Made by a program: the position numbers and the translations under genes
The notes under the pieces: model-generated
The model's database searches: none
The model's input: only the letters and a program-made list of their open reading frames with translations
What the model was told of the DNA's origin: nothing
Shown here: positions 26,285 through 36,838 of the stretch, one piece after another
How positions within the stretch are numbered: the first letter of the stretch is position 1
Layout: every line of letters begins with the position of its first letter
Assembly (NCBI GenBank): GCA_016709315.1
Contig: JADJMZ010000006.1
Coordinates: 186,001-250,000, forward strand
From: Ignavibacteria bacterium
GTDB lineage: Bacteria > Bacteroidota > Ignavibacteria > Tepidaquicellales > Tepidaquicellaceae
Reading direction: 5' to 3'
Length of the DNA stretch: 64,000 bases

Positions 26285-29200
26285 CAGACTTAAACTTTGT
26301 CTCAACTATAGTTGTAATACCGGCTTCCTGCATTGTGACACCGTAAAGTCTGTCAACAGATTCCATAGTTCTCTCGTTATGAGTGATTAAGATGAATTGT
26401 GTATTATCGGAAAATTTTCTGATCATGTTATTAAATCTTCCGAGATTTGCAACATCCAGAGGTGCATCTACCTCATCAAGCACGCAAAATGGTGATGGCT
26501 TTACAAGATAAATAGCGAACAGAAGTGCTATAGCTGTAAGTGTTTTTTCGCCACCGGAAAGAAGTTCTATAGATGTCGGTCTCTTTCCTCTTGGCTTAGC
26601 GATAATCTCAATTTTCGCTTCAAGCGGATCTTCTTCCACTTTCCCGTCCTCATCTTCTTCGAAAACAATTTTAAGGTTCGCCTCGTCGCCTTCTGAAAAT
26701 AATTCTTTAAAGATTTTAATGAAGTTTTCCCTGATAAGCTCAAAGGTATGCATGAACCTGTCCCTGGCTTCTTTATTTATTTTCTCTATCGTTTTCTTAA
26801 TGTCCTTTTCTGATTCGAGCAAGTCATCCTTTTGGTCAATAAGATTTAACAGTTCAGCTTTTTCATTTTCAAAATCTTCAAATAAAATCTGCTGATACCC
26901 GCCTCCTAGCCGTTTTAGTCTTTCGCTTAATTCTTCAATGTTTTTCTTTGCAGCATAGATATCAAAGTCATCATAAAAATTATCTCCCTGAACTTCTGAT
27001 AAAATAGTTTCAACTGAAGAAATATCTTTTTCATATTTCTTAAGTATGTAATCCTTTACCTGTTCGGATTTTATCTCGTTTTCTTTTATTTTTATCTGCG
27101 CATTTATAAGACGCTGGGATACATTATCAAAATCAATTCTTATCTGTCTTTGAGTCACATCAGTTTCATGCTGATGACTTCTCTTCTCATCATACACAAC
27201 TCTTTCAGATTCATAACTTGATTCTACTGTCTTAATTGCTTCTTTAAGTATATTCAGCTTTTCGTTATTGGTTTCAAGATCAAAAATAAATTTTCTGTGA
27301 TTAACTTCATTATCAAGCATAGTCTCATTATTTAACTCTATGCGTTTTTCATTCAATGTGACCGAATGACTTAATCTGTATAAATTCTGTTCTTCATTCT
27401 TTAATTCGTTTTTAATCTTCAGGAATTCAAGATTAAAATTGTTGTAATCTGCAGAATCGCCGGAATAACTCTTTTCAATTTCATTGAATTCATCCGTAAG
27501 GAAAATCAGTTCTTTGTCTAAATTATATTGCTCATTCTCGGATTTGTTTACAGCTTCAATAAATTTATTTATCTGTTCGTTAAGAGTCTTATTGTCTTTG
27601 TTTAATTTATCATAGAATACTTCATTATCTGAAATAGATTTATTAAGCTGCTCTTTACGGAATTCCAGTTTTGAAATTTCTTTTTCCGATTCATCGCAAA
27701 CTTTTTTTAGATCTTCATACTCTTTTTTAAAAATCTCCGGATTGATGGATTCAAATCTTGCATTAAGTTCTTTCAGTTTCGTTTCATGCAAGTTAATTCT
27801 TTTCTGAAAAGATTCTGATTCTGTATTCAGTGTGTCAATTGTCTTCTGCCTGCCCAATCTTATTGAGCCCTCCTTTATTTCACCTCCCGCTCTTACAAAT
27901 CCCTTTGTGAAAATATCTCCGTCAACAGTAATAAATTTATAATAACTGTCCAATGCAAGCCGCTTTGCTGTATTAATATTATCAACTATGACATACTCAT
28001 CAAGAATATACTTCATTAAAAGAATGTATCTGTCTTCAGTGCATTTTACGAACTTATCCGCGAAACCATATACTCCTTTTGTACCAATGAATTCAGGATC
28101 TTCGGAGTCAAATTCCGCATATCCGAATGATTTTTTATTCAATATATCATTTAGAATAAAAGTAACTTTTCCTTTTTTATTTTCTGTAAGAAGACTGATC
28201 AGATTATCAGTGTTTTCGGATTCATTTACTATTAAATAATTTGAAACTTCGCCCAATGCCGTTTCTATAGCTATCTTGAACTTATCCTCTACTTCAATAG
28301 CATCCAGAACTGTAAGTATATTCTTTCCTTTAATGTCTTTCAAAAGATACTTTACGCCTTCTGCATAATCTTCAAAGTTTTCTGACAAACTAATAAGATA
28401 ATCCGACTGACTTTTTACTCTTTGATGTGAAATTATAAGTTCAGATAATTCTTTCTCGGCTATAGAAATCAGCTTACCTGTAGAAATTTTCTCATCCTCT
28501 TTTTCCTTAAGGACTTTTTCAGCCGCTCTGAGTTTGATGATCAGCTCTGATAATTTATCTTCAAAAGTATTTTTCTCTTCGTTCAAGCTGTCTACCTGTA
28601 AAATGTTCGAAGAGTTTTGCGATGAAAGTTTCTCGAGCTGCAAAAGATTATTTTCGTAGTTAATTTTATTCTTCTGATATTCCGATTTATTGTCACTTAC
28701 AAGTTTATTGATCTCCTTAATCTGCCTGCCAAGTATTATCATTTCATTTTTCTTGCTATTGATAACTTCAATGGAAGATTCAACTTTCAATCTCTTTTCA
28801 TTGAGAGAATCTTCGGAGATTATTATAGTATTATTCAGTACTTTTATCTTATTCGACAACTCTTCTTTTCGAATGAAATTATTTTTCTGCTGTGATAGAA
28901 TGCTGTCATTCTCTGACTTCAAACGATTTATATTATCCTGAAGGTTCTTTATTTTTTCAGATAAGACAAGATTATCTTTCTCAATCAGATTAATTTCTTC
29001 TCTCTTAGAAGTAAGCTCTAAGCTGATTTCAGACAGTTTTGAATCTAATTCCTGCAGTTCAGATCTGTATCTGTCAAGAATTATATCGTTGGCTGACATA
29101 TCTTCCGAAAGTCTGGCTTTCAGATTCAGATTATCGCCCTCTTTGCTTTTTATATCTTTAATTTCTCTGACAAGCTCATCGAAATCATACTTACCGGTTT

Positions 29201-29882
29201 TCAGCTCAAGTGACTTAAGTTCTTCAGATACAAGCTTTGCTTCTTCATTCCTTTTCGCCTGTCTCTCAAGAGCATTTACATTCCTTTGCTTTTCACGGAT
29301 GATATCATTTACCCTTATAAGAGATTCATGAACTGCGTCAAGTCTGTTATATGTAAGATCACGGTTATGCTTATATGATACGACACCGGCAGCTTCTTCG
29401 AATAATTTTCGTCTCTCATTTTTTATATCAGATAAAATTGTCTCTACCATTTTGAGTTCGATAACCGAATATGCATCAGGACCGATTCCTGTATCAATGA
29501 AAAGTTCTTTTATATCTTTAAGACGGACTTTAGTTCCGTTGAGAAAATATTCTGTCTCACCGCTTCTGAAAAATCTTCTTGCTATCTGAACTTCAGAATA
29601 TTCTGTAGGGAGTTTTCCTTTATTATTCTGAATAGTAACTGCCACTTCAGCGACACTCAAAGGTTTCCTGTACTTTGTTCCGTTAAATACTACATCCTCT
29701 CTTTTACCGCTTCGTAACGCTTTGTCACCCTGCTCTCCGAGAACCCATCTCAATGCGTCGACGATATTGGATTTACCTGAACCGTTAGGTCCTACAATAG
29801 CGCAAACACCGCTGTCAAACTCTATCGCAGTCCGGTCGGCAAAAGATTTAAATCCGAATATTTCTAATTTTGATAAATACAA
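26265..29882 (-). CDS. smc: Chromosome segregation protein SMC
   Basis: The ATPase core of bacterial condensin, with 1205 residues. The N-terminal head has GPNGSGKSNIVDALRWVLGEQ around residues 32-52. Two long coiled coils flank a hinge at about residues 510-670. The C-terminal head has the ABC signature LSGGEKTLTAIALLFA and Walker B FCVLDEVDAPLD. It is complete. Partners scpA/scpB are not in the window. A GH2-like membrane protein lies 11 bases upstream and the HAD phosphatase overlaps downstream. Confidence 0.97.
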   Translation of the reverse strand: MYLSKLEIFGFKSFADRTAIEFDSGVCAIVGPNGSGKSNIVDALRWVLGEQGDKALRSGKREDVVFNGTKYRKPLSVAEVAVTIQNNKGKLPTEYSEVQIARRFFRSGETEYFLNGTKVRLKDIKELFIDTGIGPDAYSVIELKMVETILSDIKNERRKLFEEAAGVVSYKHNRDLTYNRLDAVHESLIRVNDIIREKQRNVNALERQAKRNEEAKLVSEELKSLELKTGKYDFDELVREIKDIKSKEGDNLNLKARLSEDMSANDIILDRYRSELQELDSKLSEISLELTSKREEINLIEKDNLVLSEKIKNLQDNINRLKSENDSILSQQKNNFIRKEELSNKIKVLNNTIIISEDSLNEKRLKVESSIEVINSKKNEMIILGRQIKEINKLVSDNKSEYQKNKINYENNLLQLEKLSSQNSSNILQVDSLNEEKNTFEDKLSELIIKLRAAEKVLKEKEDEKISTGKLISIAEKELSELIISHQRVKSQSDYLISLSENFEDYAEGVKYLLKDIKGKNILTVLDAIEVEDKFKIAIETALGEVSNYLIVNESENTDNLISLLTENKKGKVTFILNDILNKKSFGYAEFDSEDPEFIGTKGVYGFADKFVKCTEDRYILLMKYILDEYVIVDNINTAKRLALDSYYKFITVDGDIFTKGFVRAGGEIKEGSIRLGRQKTIDTLNTESESFQKRINLHETKLKELNARFESINPEIFKKEYEDLKKVCDESEKEISKLEFRKEQLNKSISDNEVFYDKLNKDNKTLNEQINKFIEAVNKSENEQYNLDKELIFLTDEFNEIEKSYSGDSADYNNFNLEFLKIKNELKNEEQNLYRLSHSVTLNEKRIELNNETMLDNEVNHRKFIFDLETNNEKLNILKEAIKTVESSYESERVVYDEKRSHQHETDVTQRQIRIDFDNVSQRLINAQIKIKENEIKSEQVKDYILKKYEKDISSVETILSEVQGDNFYDDFDIYAAKKNIEELSERLKRLGGGYQQILFEDFENEKAELLNLIDQKDDLLESEKDIKKTIEKINKEARDRFMHTFELIRENFIKIFKELFSEGDEANLKIVFEEDEDGKVEEDPLEAKIEIIAKPRGKRPTSIELLSGGEKTLTAIALLFAIYLVKPSPFCVLDEVDAPLDVANLGRFNNMIRKFSDNTQFILITHNERTMESVDRLYGVTMQEAGITTIVETKFKSDEKILA

Positions 29883-29893
29883 ATAAATATTAT

Positions 29894-32503
29894 TTATTTA
29901 TTTAAAACCGATATGAGATCATACGTTTCCAATGCACCTGTGAAAAATCTGAAGTAAGAATATATTAATGCAAAAATAACGAATATGATTATTAATCCAT
30001 ACAAATAAACTTTTCCTGTCCTGATATCAAACAATGACTTTGCGCCGATTATGATCCTGTTTAAATATAGTATATACAAAATTACAAATAACCAGATTGA
30101 AACATTGACAAATCCGGGATTAGATTCTGTGAGTTTGTAAAAAATTGTTCCGAGAAATAAAAATATTATCATCGGAAGCGTTGACCACACGCAGATAGTA
30201 TAAATGTTTTTAAAATATGATTTTCCTTTTGTATAAAATGAAATGAAATAAAGAAAGAGAGCTGTAAAAAATGTAATAAGTAAATTTAATGCTGCTAGTA
30301 TTCCGAACAAATACAGCTTGTTATTAATTATTCCGCTGAAGGTTATTTTAGAAGAATCATTTGTCAGAATTTTAGCGAGTATCATGTCAAAGGTATTACT
30401 GTCTTTATAAAAATAAAGAAGTGATGAAAAATACAGAGCTATTCCTATCGAAATAGAGAATGATAAAAGTAAATTATATCCTGTTGTAATTATCATCTGA
30501 TCTTTTACAAGTGAATAAAAATATGTCGGCTTGTAAAGACATCTTATTATACCTGATCTGAATTTTTTGTCCCTGTTAATAAAATAAAGAAATATTACTA
30601 TTGCAAACATTCCTATGAATATAAATATATATGGATAGTCTTTTATGAAGTTACCTTCCTGAATTCTCGGCAGGTCCTCCTTATTCAGAAGTCTTCTTAT
30701 ATATTCAGCAGACCGTTTCTGCTCCCTGTTAAAAGTATATAAACCGTTAGTCTTCAGATACTGATCAGTGTCCTCCGGATGATTCAGAGGGTTAGATGAA
30801 TTCCAGTCTGCATAAGACGAAATGAAATTACCAAACATAAGCTGGGAAATCTTAGGAAATGTCTCGCTGAAAAATTTCATCTGAGCTTCCTGAGACCTGC
30901 TGTCGCTGAATCCGTTTGTATTGCTGTTCTGAATGCTGATGCCGTATCCGGATACAAATATATTCGGGTTTTTTCTGTTGGTAACCGGCTTTGACCTGTT
31001 TGTAATTTCAGTAACAGTATTCTTTATGTATTCAGTATTGTTTTCGTAAAAATTTATTCCTACAAAATCCACTTCCTCCGAACAAATATCTTCTGCATAT
31101 GCCCTTGATGTGTAATATCTGAATCTGAAATCCAGCGAATCAATCAACGCTCCTGCTGCTTTCACATATTCAAGCGAAGACTGTTTCGAAACATCAAAAT
31201 CATTTCCTATCCCCCATGCCAGTATACATGGAGAGCTCTTGTCCCTTTCTATAAGCTCAGATAAAAGACCAAGATTTAATCTTATGTATTTGTCATCTTC
31301 AAGATAATATTCCGATGTCTCATTAAAGGGAATTTCCTGAAAGAGATATAAGCCAAGTCTGTTGCAGATGTTTACAATATAAGGATGAGATATCTTTCCG
31401 GGAACTCTCACTGCATTAAATCCAAGTGTCTTTATATTTTTAAGATCATTTTCAGTTACTTTGTAATCTAAAGCAGAAGCGAATTTCGGCTGATCTTCGT
31501 AATAATTTATTCCGTTAAGTGTAAATTGTTTGCCGCTTTGAAAAATCTGATTGTTTCTTATGTCAAGATTGGTAAATCCTGTCTCGGTAATAAATTCGTC
31601 TATAACTTTTTCTTTACTGTCAGTTATGATAGTTTTAATCAGATACAATTCAGGTGTTTCCGGAGTCCATATTACAGGATTTGAAATCTGCACATCGTTT
31701 TCGATTTTCATGGAATTATTGTCACCTATAGTGAATTTCACAGAACTGCTGCTCCCTGATTCCGCATTTCCCGTTTTTCTGAAAATCTTTGTTTGAATAA
31801 AATATTCTTTTACTTTTGAAGAGTCATCATGAGCGTACAAATTTGAGGATTTGATGTCTGCAGTGTTTTTCAGTTTTATGGTGAGAAGATTATCTATTTT
31901 ATAATCTAATTTATTTTTAAGTACAAAAAGTTTCGGAACAGCCAGAATATATATGTCCTGCACTATCCCGCCGAATACTTCAGAGTAATTTATCTGATCT
32001 GACAATGGAATTGTGTTTCTGAAATTAAGTGAGTTGCTGACGGTTACTTTTATTTCATTTTCTGTTGAGATTATTCCTTCTGTTAATGGAATAATCACAG
32101 GAAGGTTGCCGCCGGTATGATTTGAAATAAAATTATTATTGATCTTTACTTCTGATTCATAATTAATTCCTTCTGCTACAAAAATAAAACTATAATCTTT
32201 CAGAAGTTCATCGGTTACGCTGAAAGATCTTTTTAGTAAAACCCTTCCTTCATGATTATAAGCAACGGGTATTATGAATTTACTGAAATTCACTCCTTCG
32301 TTGAATGATACTTCCCACGGACCGTTAAGCTCTATTCTCTTTCTTGTCTCGCTTTCAATAAATAAACCTGAATTAGCTGAATCTTTGCCAGAAGGTCTTT
32401 CAAATACTTTTATCTGTGATCTCGACTGGGAAGAAAATAATATTAAAAATATTACTGATACGAATATCGTGTATCCGAAATTTGTCCGGTAATATAATCT
32501 CAT
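29894..32503 (-). CDS. GH2-like (beta-galactosidase/glucuronidase fold) protein with C-terminal membrane domain, catalytic residues lost
   Basis: An exported 869-residue protein. After a signal peptide (about 1-30) come a GH2 sugar-binding jelly roll (LNGPWEVSFNEG), an Ig-like domain and a TIM barrel (GFNAVRVPGKISHP, then the 430s region). At the acid/base position it reads LAWGIGND near residue 433, with Asp in place of the GNE Glu. At the nucleophile position it reads VSGYG near 516, where the family has SEYG. Both carboxylates are thus altered and hydrolysis is unlikely. Residues from about 620 to the end hold six or so TM helices in a Yip1-like arrangement. The role may be carbohydrate binding or envelope sensing. 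Confidence 0.8.
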   Translation of the reverse strand: MRLYYRTNFGYTIFVSVIFLILFSSQSRSQIKVFERPSGKDSANSGLFIESETRKRIELNGPWEVSFNEGVNFSKFIIPVAYNHEGRVLLKRSFSVTDELLKDYSFIFVAEGINYESEVKINNNFISNHTGGNLPVIIPLTEGIISTENEIKVTVSNSLNFRNTIPLSDQINYSEVFGGIVQDIYILAVPKLFVLKNKLDYKIDNLLTIKLKNTADIKSSNLYAHDDSSKVKEYFIQTKIFRKTGNAESGSSSSVKFTIGDNNSMKIENDVQISNPVIWTPETPELYLIKTIITDSKEKVIDEFITETGFTNLDIRNNQIFQSGKQFTLNGINYYEDQPKFASALDYKVTENDLKNIKTLGFNAVRVPGKISHPYIVNICNRLGLYLFQEIPFNETSEYYLEDDKYIRLNLGLLSELIERDKSSPCILAWGIGNDFDVSKQSSLEYVKAAGALIDSLDFRFRYYTSRAYAEDICSEEVDFVGINFYENNTEYIKNTVTEITNRSKPVTNRKNPNIFVSGYGISIQNSNTNGFSDSRSQEAQMKFFSETFPKISQLMFGNFISSYADWNSSNPLNHPEDTDQYLKTNGLYTFNREQKRSAEYIRRLLNKEDLPRIQEGNFIKDYPYIFIFIGMFAIVIFLYFINRDKKFRSGIIRCLYKPTYFYSLVKDQMIITTGYNLLLSFSISIGIALYFSSLLYFYKDSNTFDMILAKILTNDSSKITFSGIINNKLYLFGILAALNLLITFFTALFLYFISFYTKGKSYFKNIYTICVWSTLPMIIFLFLGTIFYKLTESNPGFVNVSIWLFVILYILYLNRIIIGAKSLFDIRTGKVYLYGLIIIFVIFALIYSYFRFFTGALETYDLISVLNK

Positions 32504-32606
32504 TAAGTGAATTTAAATAATGCAAATATAACTATTAAAGGAAGGAATTTAAAGATTAGAATTAAAAAAACAGAAATTAAAAATATATTTTTAATAATTT
32601 GAATAC

Positions 32607-33296
32607 TTATTTGTGCGGATTCAAAGGTCTGATCTCAACTTCATTCATTAAAGCATTTTGCGGAAGTTCGGATGACAATAAGCATACTTTCGCTACATCT
32701 TCCGGTGATAAAATAGTTTCTCTGTTCGAACTTAAAGCTGCACTCGGATCGTCAAAAAAATTTGTGTCCACTGATCCGGGACAGATGGTTACAACTCTTA
32801 TATTGTCCTTTCTGACTTCTGCCATGAGAGAAGATGATAATCCTATCACTGCATGTTTTGTAGCGCTGTAAATTGATGCTGTAGCTATGCCGTTTTTTCC
32901 CGCTACAGATGAAATATTGATTATTGTTCCGCTTTTTCTTTTCAGCATTGACTGAAGAGCATAACGGTTACAAAGGTATAGTCCTTTTACATTCACTGCA
33001 AACATTTCGTCAAAATCTTCTGTTCTCGAATCCGCCAGATTTGCAAACCTGCCGAATCCCGCATTGCAGATAATTGTATCTATCATTCCGAATTCCTTAA
33101 TTACATTTTTAAATAATTTCTTCACATCTTTTTCCAGAGCTACATTAGTTTTTATAAAACGGTAATTTTTATTTCTGATTGGCTTTGGATCACTTCGCGA
33201 TGCGTTTACTACAATGTAATTATTTTTAAGAAATAGTTCAGCGCATGCTTTTCCTATTCCTTTTGAAGCTCCGGTAATGACTGCGATTTTTGACAT
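32607..33296 (-). CDS. SDR-family oxidoreductase
   Basis: A classical short-chain dehydrogenase of 229 residues. The cofactor motif TGASKGIG is at residues 9-16, NAG at about 78-80, the catalytic Ser in INISSVAG, and YSATK provides the Tyr/Lys pair. The Arg/Lys near the end of strand 2 (NASRSDPKP) suggests NADPH preference. The substrate is unknown. It lies 19 bases after aspS. Confidence 0.9.
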   Translation of the reverse strand: MSKIAVITGASKGIGKACAELFLKNNYIVVNASRSDPKPIRNKNYRFIKTNVALEKDVKKLFKNVIKEFGMIDTIICNAGFGRFANLADSRTEDFDEMFAVNVKGLYLCNRYALQSMLKRKSGTIINISSVAGKNGIATASIYSATKHAVIGLSSSLMAEVRKDNIRVVTICPGSVDTNFFDDPSAALSSNRETILSPEDVAKVCLLSSELPQNALMNEVEIRPLNPHK

Positions 33297-33315
33297 AAAA
33301 ATATTTGAATACAGT

Positions 33316-35109
33316 TTATTGTTTTATAGCAGGTTTTGATATTTCAATTCCAAGCTCTTCAAGCTGAATTCCCGAAACCTCGCTAGGACATTCATCCATA
33401 AGAGAAGTCGCCCTTAGTGTCTTTGGAAATGCAATTGTGTCAGTAATTGATTTCAGCCCCGCAAGTATTGCTATTACACGGTCATATCCTACAGCAGCTC
33501 CTCCATGCGGAGGCGCACCGTATCTGAATGCTTCAAGTATAAATCCGAATTTCATTTTTGCCTCTTCATCTGTAAGCCCTATCATGTCAAATACTTTTTT
33601 CTGAATATCAGGTTTGTGTATCCTGATACTGCCGCTCGTTATCTCGTGACCATTAAGAACAAGATCATAGCAGTTGGCTCTTATGCTTTCCACTTCATCC
33701 TTATCTCTGCTGTCAAGAAATTTTAAGTATTCATCCTTAGGCATTGTGAATACATGATGCTCTGCAAAAAATCTTTTTTCCTCTTCGTCATAATGGAAAA
33801 GAGGGAAGTCTGTAACCCATAGGAATTCATATAATGATTCGTCAGTAAGTTTAAAATCTTCGGCAAGCTTTAATCTTAAACTCCCGAGTGACTGAAGTAC
33901 TTTTAAATTTTCTCCGCTTAAAATGAAAACTGTATCTCCGTTTTCCGCTTTAAACAATTCTTTAATTCCCGTCAGTATTTCTTCGGTTAAAAATTTAGTC
34001 ATCGGAGACTGCACTGTCCCGTCAGAATTGTACTTCAGATATCCCAGTCCGCCAAATCCGAGTTTCTTTATAAAATCTGTCAGCGAATCAATTATTTTTC
34101 TGGTTACTTCTTTTCCGCTAAGTTTTATTCCTGCAACCACTCCGGCTTTTACCGACAACGCATCCTGAAATACTTTGAATTCAGAATTCTTTACAATCTC
34201 AGATAAATTTTCGATTTTCATATTGCCCTTGATTCTTAGATCAGGTTTGTCGCTTCCGTAATTTTTCATTGCCTCATCATAAGTCATTCTTCTGAACTTA
34301 ACTGGTAATTCAATCCCTTTCACTTCTTTCCAGATCTCTCCGAACATTCCTTCGAGTATTTCAAAAACATCATCCTGTGTTATAAAACTCATCTCAAGAT
34401 CAATCTGTGTAAATTCCGGCTGTCTGTCCGCTCTGAGATCCTCGTCTCTGAAACATTTGCATATCTGAACATACCTGTCCATTCCCGAAACCATCAGTAT
34501 CTGTTTGTATATCTGCGGAGATTGAGGCAAAGCGTAGAATTTTCCTTTATGAACTCTCGATGGCACTAGATAATCCCTTGCTCCTTCAGGTGTTGATTTC
34601 ATTAATACAGGAGTTTCTATTTCCACAAAATTGTTTTTTTCAAAATATCTGTGAACTATGTGAGAAACTTTGCTTCTTAAGATAAGATTGTCGGAAATAT
34701 TTTTTCTTCTTATATCAAGATATCTGTATTTAAGTCGAAGTTCATCGGATGCTTTAACATCTTCTTCGATAACAAACGGGGGAACTTCTGACTCATTCAG
34801 AACTTCAATTTCACTTACTTCAATTTCAATTTCACCCGTCGGAATGTTTTTGTTAATGCTTTCACGCTTTATGACTTTCCCGGAAACTGAAATTACAAAT
34901 TCCTGTCCGAGCTTAATCGCTTTTGTATAAGCTTCAGTATTTTCAGGCGCAATTTTGATCTGAGTTAATCCGTATCGGTCTCGGATGTCTATAAAGAGTA
35001 ATCCTCCGAGGTCCCTCTTTTTTGAGACCCAGCCATTCAACGTGATCTTACTGTTAATATCAGTTAATCTTAATTCACCGCACGTATGAGTTCTTTTTTT
35101 GAAAATCAT
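33316..35109 (-). CDS. aspS: Aspartate--tRNA ligase
   Basis: A class II synthetase of 597 residues with the bacterial layout: an N-terminal OB anticodon-binding domain (about 1-110), the catalytic domain with motif 2 (YVQICKCFRDEDLRADRQPEFTQID) and an inserted GAD domain (about 290-420), then motif 3 (GAPPHGGAAVGYDRVIAILAG). Discriminating versus non-discriminating specificity cannot be told from this window. It is upstream of an SDR gene on the same strand. Confidence 0.97.
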   Translation of the reverse strand: MIFKKRTHTCGELRLTDINSKITLNGWVSKKRDLGGLLFIDIRDRYGLTQIKIAPENTEAYTKAIKLGQEFVISVSGKVIKRESINKNIPTGEIEIEVSEIEVLNESEVPPFVIEEDVKASDELRLKYRYLDIRRKNISDNLILRSKVSHIVHRYFEKNNFVEIETPVLMKSTPEGARDYLVPSRVHKGKFYALPQSPQIYKQILMVSGMDRYVQICKCFRDEDLRADRQPEFTQIDLEMSFITQDDVFEILEGMFGEIWKEVKGIELPVKFRRMTYDEAMKNYGSDKPDLRIKGNMKIENLSEIVKNSEFKVFQDALSVKAGVVAGIKLSGKEVTRKIIDSLTDFIKKLGFGGLGYLKYNSDGTVQSPMTKFLTEEILTGIKELFKAENGDTVFILSGENLKVLQSLGSLRLKLAEDFKLTDESLYEFLWVTDFPLFHYDEEEKRFFAEHHVFTMPKDEYLKFLDSRDKDEVESIRANCYDLVLNGHEITSGSIRIHKPDIQKKVFDMIGLTDEEAKMKFGFILEAFRYGAPPHGGAAVGYDRVIAILAGLKSITDTIAFPKTLRATSLMDECPSEVSGIQLEELGIEISKPAIKQ

Positions 35110-35127
35110 TTATTAATGCAAGTTTAA

Positions 35128-35212
35128 TATTAAAAAAAATATACCACAAAGACTTAGTTCATAAAGAAAAAACAAAACAATCTTTAATCCTGTAACTAAG
35201 ATTTTCGTGGTA
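35128..35212 (-). terminator. Hairpin terminator downstream of hppD
   Basis: Imperfect 19-20 bp arms at 35141-35159 and 35193-35212 (ATACCAC...CTTAGTT against its complement) with a 33-base loop. On the - strand the second arm is followed by eight T residues. It separates hppD from aspS. Confidence 0.7.
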
Positions 35213-35268
35213 TAAAAAATCAGTTAAAAAAATAAATCAGGTTCGGATTCCAAAATACAAATTCAATA

Positions 35269-36417
35269 TTATAATGTTCCTCTGAGCTCCTGTTCTCTCT
35301 CGATAGCTTCAAACAATGCCTTGAAATTTCCTTTGCCGAAACTCCTTGCGCCTTTTCTCTGAATTATTTCAAAAAAGACTGTAGGTCTGTCCTCAATTGG
35401 TTTGGAAAATATCTGAAGCAGATATCCGTCCTCATCTCTGTCAACAAGAATACCAAGTTTTTCAAGGTCTGAAATATTTTCATCGATCTTTCCGATCCTG
35501 CCTTCAAGTTCTCTGTAATAAGTAGTAGGAACAGTAAGAAATTCAAGTCCTCTGTTTTGAAGTTCGGTTACAGTTTCAAGTATGTTTCCGGTTGACATGG
35601 CAATATGCTGAGCTCCCGCTGATTTGTAAAAATCAAGATACTCTTCGATCTGAGATTTCTTTTTTCCTTTTGCCGGTTCGTTTATTGGAAATTTTATCTT
35701 TCCGGATCCGTTCTGCATAACTTTGCTCATCAGCGCAGTGTAATCAGTTGAGATATCTTTATCATCAAAAGATATCAGCTGATTGAATCCCATCGTGTGC
35801 GCATAAAATTTCACCCAGTCATTCATTGTTCCGAGTTCTACATTTCCTACTATATGATCAACCGATTTTAATCCGGTATCTTTTATATTCTTAGCGCCTT
35901 TACTTTCTGCATTCATAAAACCCGGCATGAAAGAACCTTTGTAATTCTTTCTCTCTATGAAAGAATGAATCGTATCACCGTAAGTCTGAATTGAAGATTT
36001 TATTATCACGCCGTTTTCATCTTTCATTTCAGTCGGTTCCAGTACTCCTTTTGCGCCTCTGTTGGTAGTTTCATAATAAGATTTTGCAGCATCATCTACT
36101 TCCATTGCAATATCCCTGACACCGTCACCATGCTTTTTATGGTGTTCAGCAAGAAAACTGTCATCAGTAAGAGGGGAGGAAAGTACAAATCTTATTTTTC
36201 CCTGCTCAAGAAGGTAAGATGCTTTTTCCCTGTTACCTGTTTCAAGTCCGGAGTATCCTGTAAGATTAAATCCCATTACATACTGATAAAAGAATGAAGA
36301 TTGTTTGGCATTTCCTACATAAAATTCAAGATGATCAATTCTTTTTAAAGGAAGAAAATCTTTTGCGGCTTCAGTATCTTCTATTGTTCCTGATTCTGTA
36401 TGCTGAGTTAAGCTCAT
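35269..36417 (-). CDS. hppD: 4-hydroxyphenylpyruvate dioxygenase
   Basis: Converts 4-hydroxyphenylpyruvate to homogentisate in tyrosine catabolism or quinone/tocopherol-type routes. It has two vicinal-oxygen-chelate domains and 382 residues. The Fe(II) ligands are visible at His188 (SVDHIVGN), His271 (AQHIAM) and Glu350 (VFFEIIQRKG). The C-terminal FGKGNFKALFEAIEREQ is the family gating helix. No homogentisate dioxygenase or fumarylacetoacetase is nearby. It ends in its own terminator. Confidence 0.96.
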   Translation of the reverse strand: MSLTQHTESGTIEDTEAAKDFLPLKRIDHLEFYVGNAKQSSFFYQYVMGFNLTGYSGLETGNREKASYLLEQGKIRFVLSSPLTDDSFLAEHHKKHGDGVRDIAMEVDDAAKSYYETTNRGAKGVLEPTEMKDENGVIIKSSIQTYGDTIHSFIERKNYKGSFMPGFMNAESKGAKNIKDTGLKSVDHIVGNVELGTMNDWVKFYAHTMGFNQLISFDDKDISTDYTALMSKVMQNGSGKIKFPINEPAKGKKKSQIEEYLDFYKSAGAQHIAMSTGNILETVTELQNRGLEFLTVPTTYYRELEGRIGKIDENISDLEKLGILVDRDEDGYLLQIFSKPIEDRPTVFFEIIQRKGARSFGKGNFKALFEAIEREQELRGTL

Positions 36418-36838
36418 GATTATTATAATTAAATTTGCAGAAATTTATTTTAAGCAATTTAATAAAAATATGGTTAAGAATTAATGAAATAAAAGTTAAT
36501 AGATAATATTGAAATCTTTATCCGGAGTTGAATAAGAATTCTTTCCGGAGAATCATGGACCTGCCGCGGGCGGGATAAGTTTCTCAAGTTGACCGCTTTG
36601 ATCTTTGAAGATTCATTTCCGCCAATAAATTCACTAATTAGCACTAATTGTATTAAAAAAGCATTTTCGAATTTGTGTTAATTTGTGAAATTATTGGCAA
36701 TTTCTTGTTTTCAATCTTGAAGGGGTCAAATTTGTTAGTTAAGCATTAGTGGAATCATATAATATAGGTAATCCGAAAAACTTTTTTATTTTCCAGTTAC
36801 ATTGATAATAAATTTATCAGATTAAATAAACATAAAAT
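36418..36838. other. Intergenic region with inverted-repeat element
   Basis: About 420 AT-rich bases with no gene. It contains a GC-rich spot (CCTGCCGCGGGCGGG near 36560) and the 31-bp inverted repeat described separately. Confidence 0.6.
36619..36700. repeat. 31-bp imperfect inverted repeat (intergenic hairpin element)
   Basis: The arms 36619-36649 and 36670-36700 are complementary at 25 of 31 positions, with a 20-base loop. The right-arm side and its flank resemble sequence at 38344-38412, suggesting a dispersed, diverged element. The internal GTGxTAATTxGTGAA pattern is itself a short tandem. Confidence 0.7.

Noticed and set aside
35230..35260. GGTTCGGATTCC resembling a tRNA T-arm
   Set aside because: No acceptor, D or anticodon stem can be formed around it.
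36545..36575. GC-rich CCTGCCGCGGGCGGG as a CRISPR or regulatory site
   Set aside because: Single short palindrome without spacing regularity; it fits a dispersed palindromic repeat fragment.
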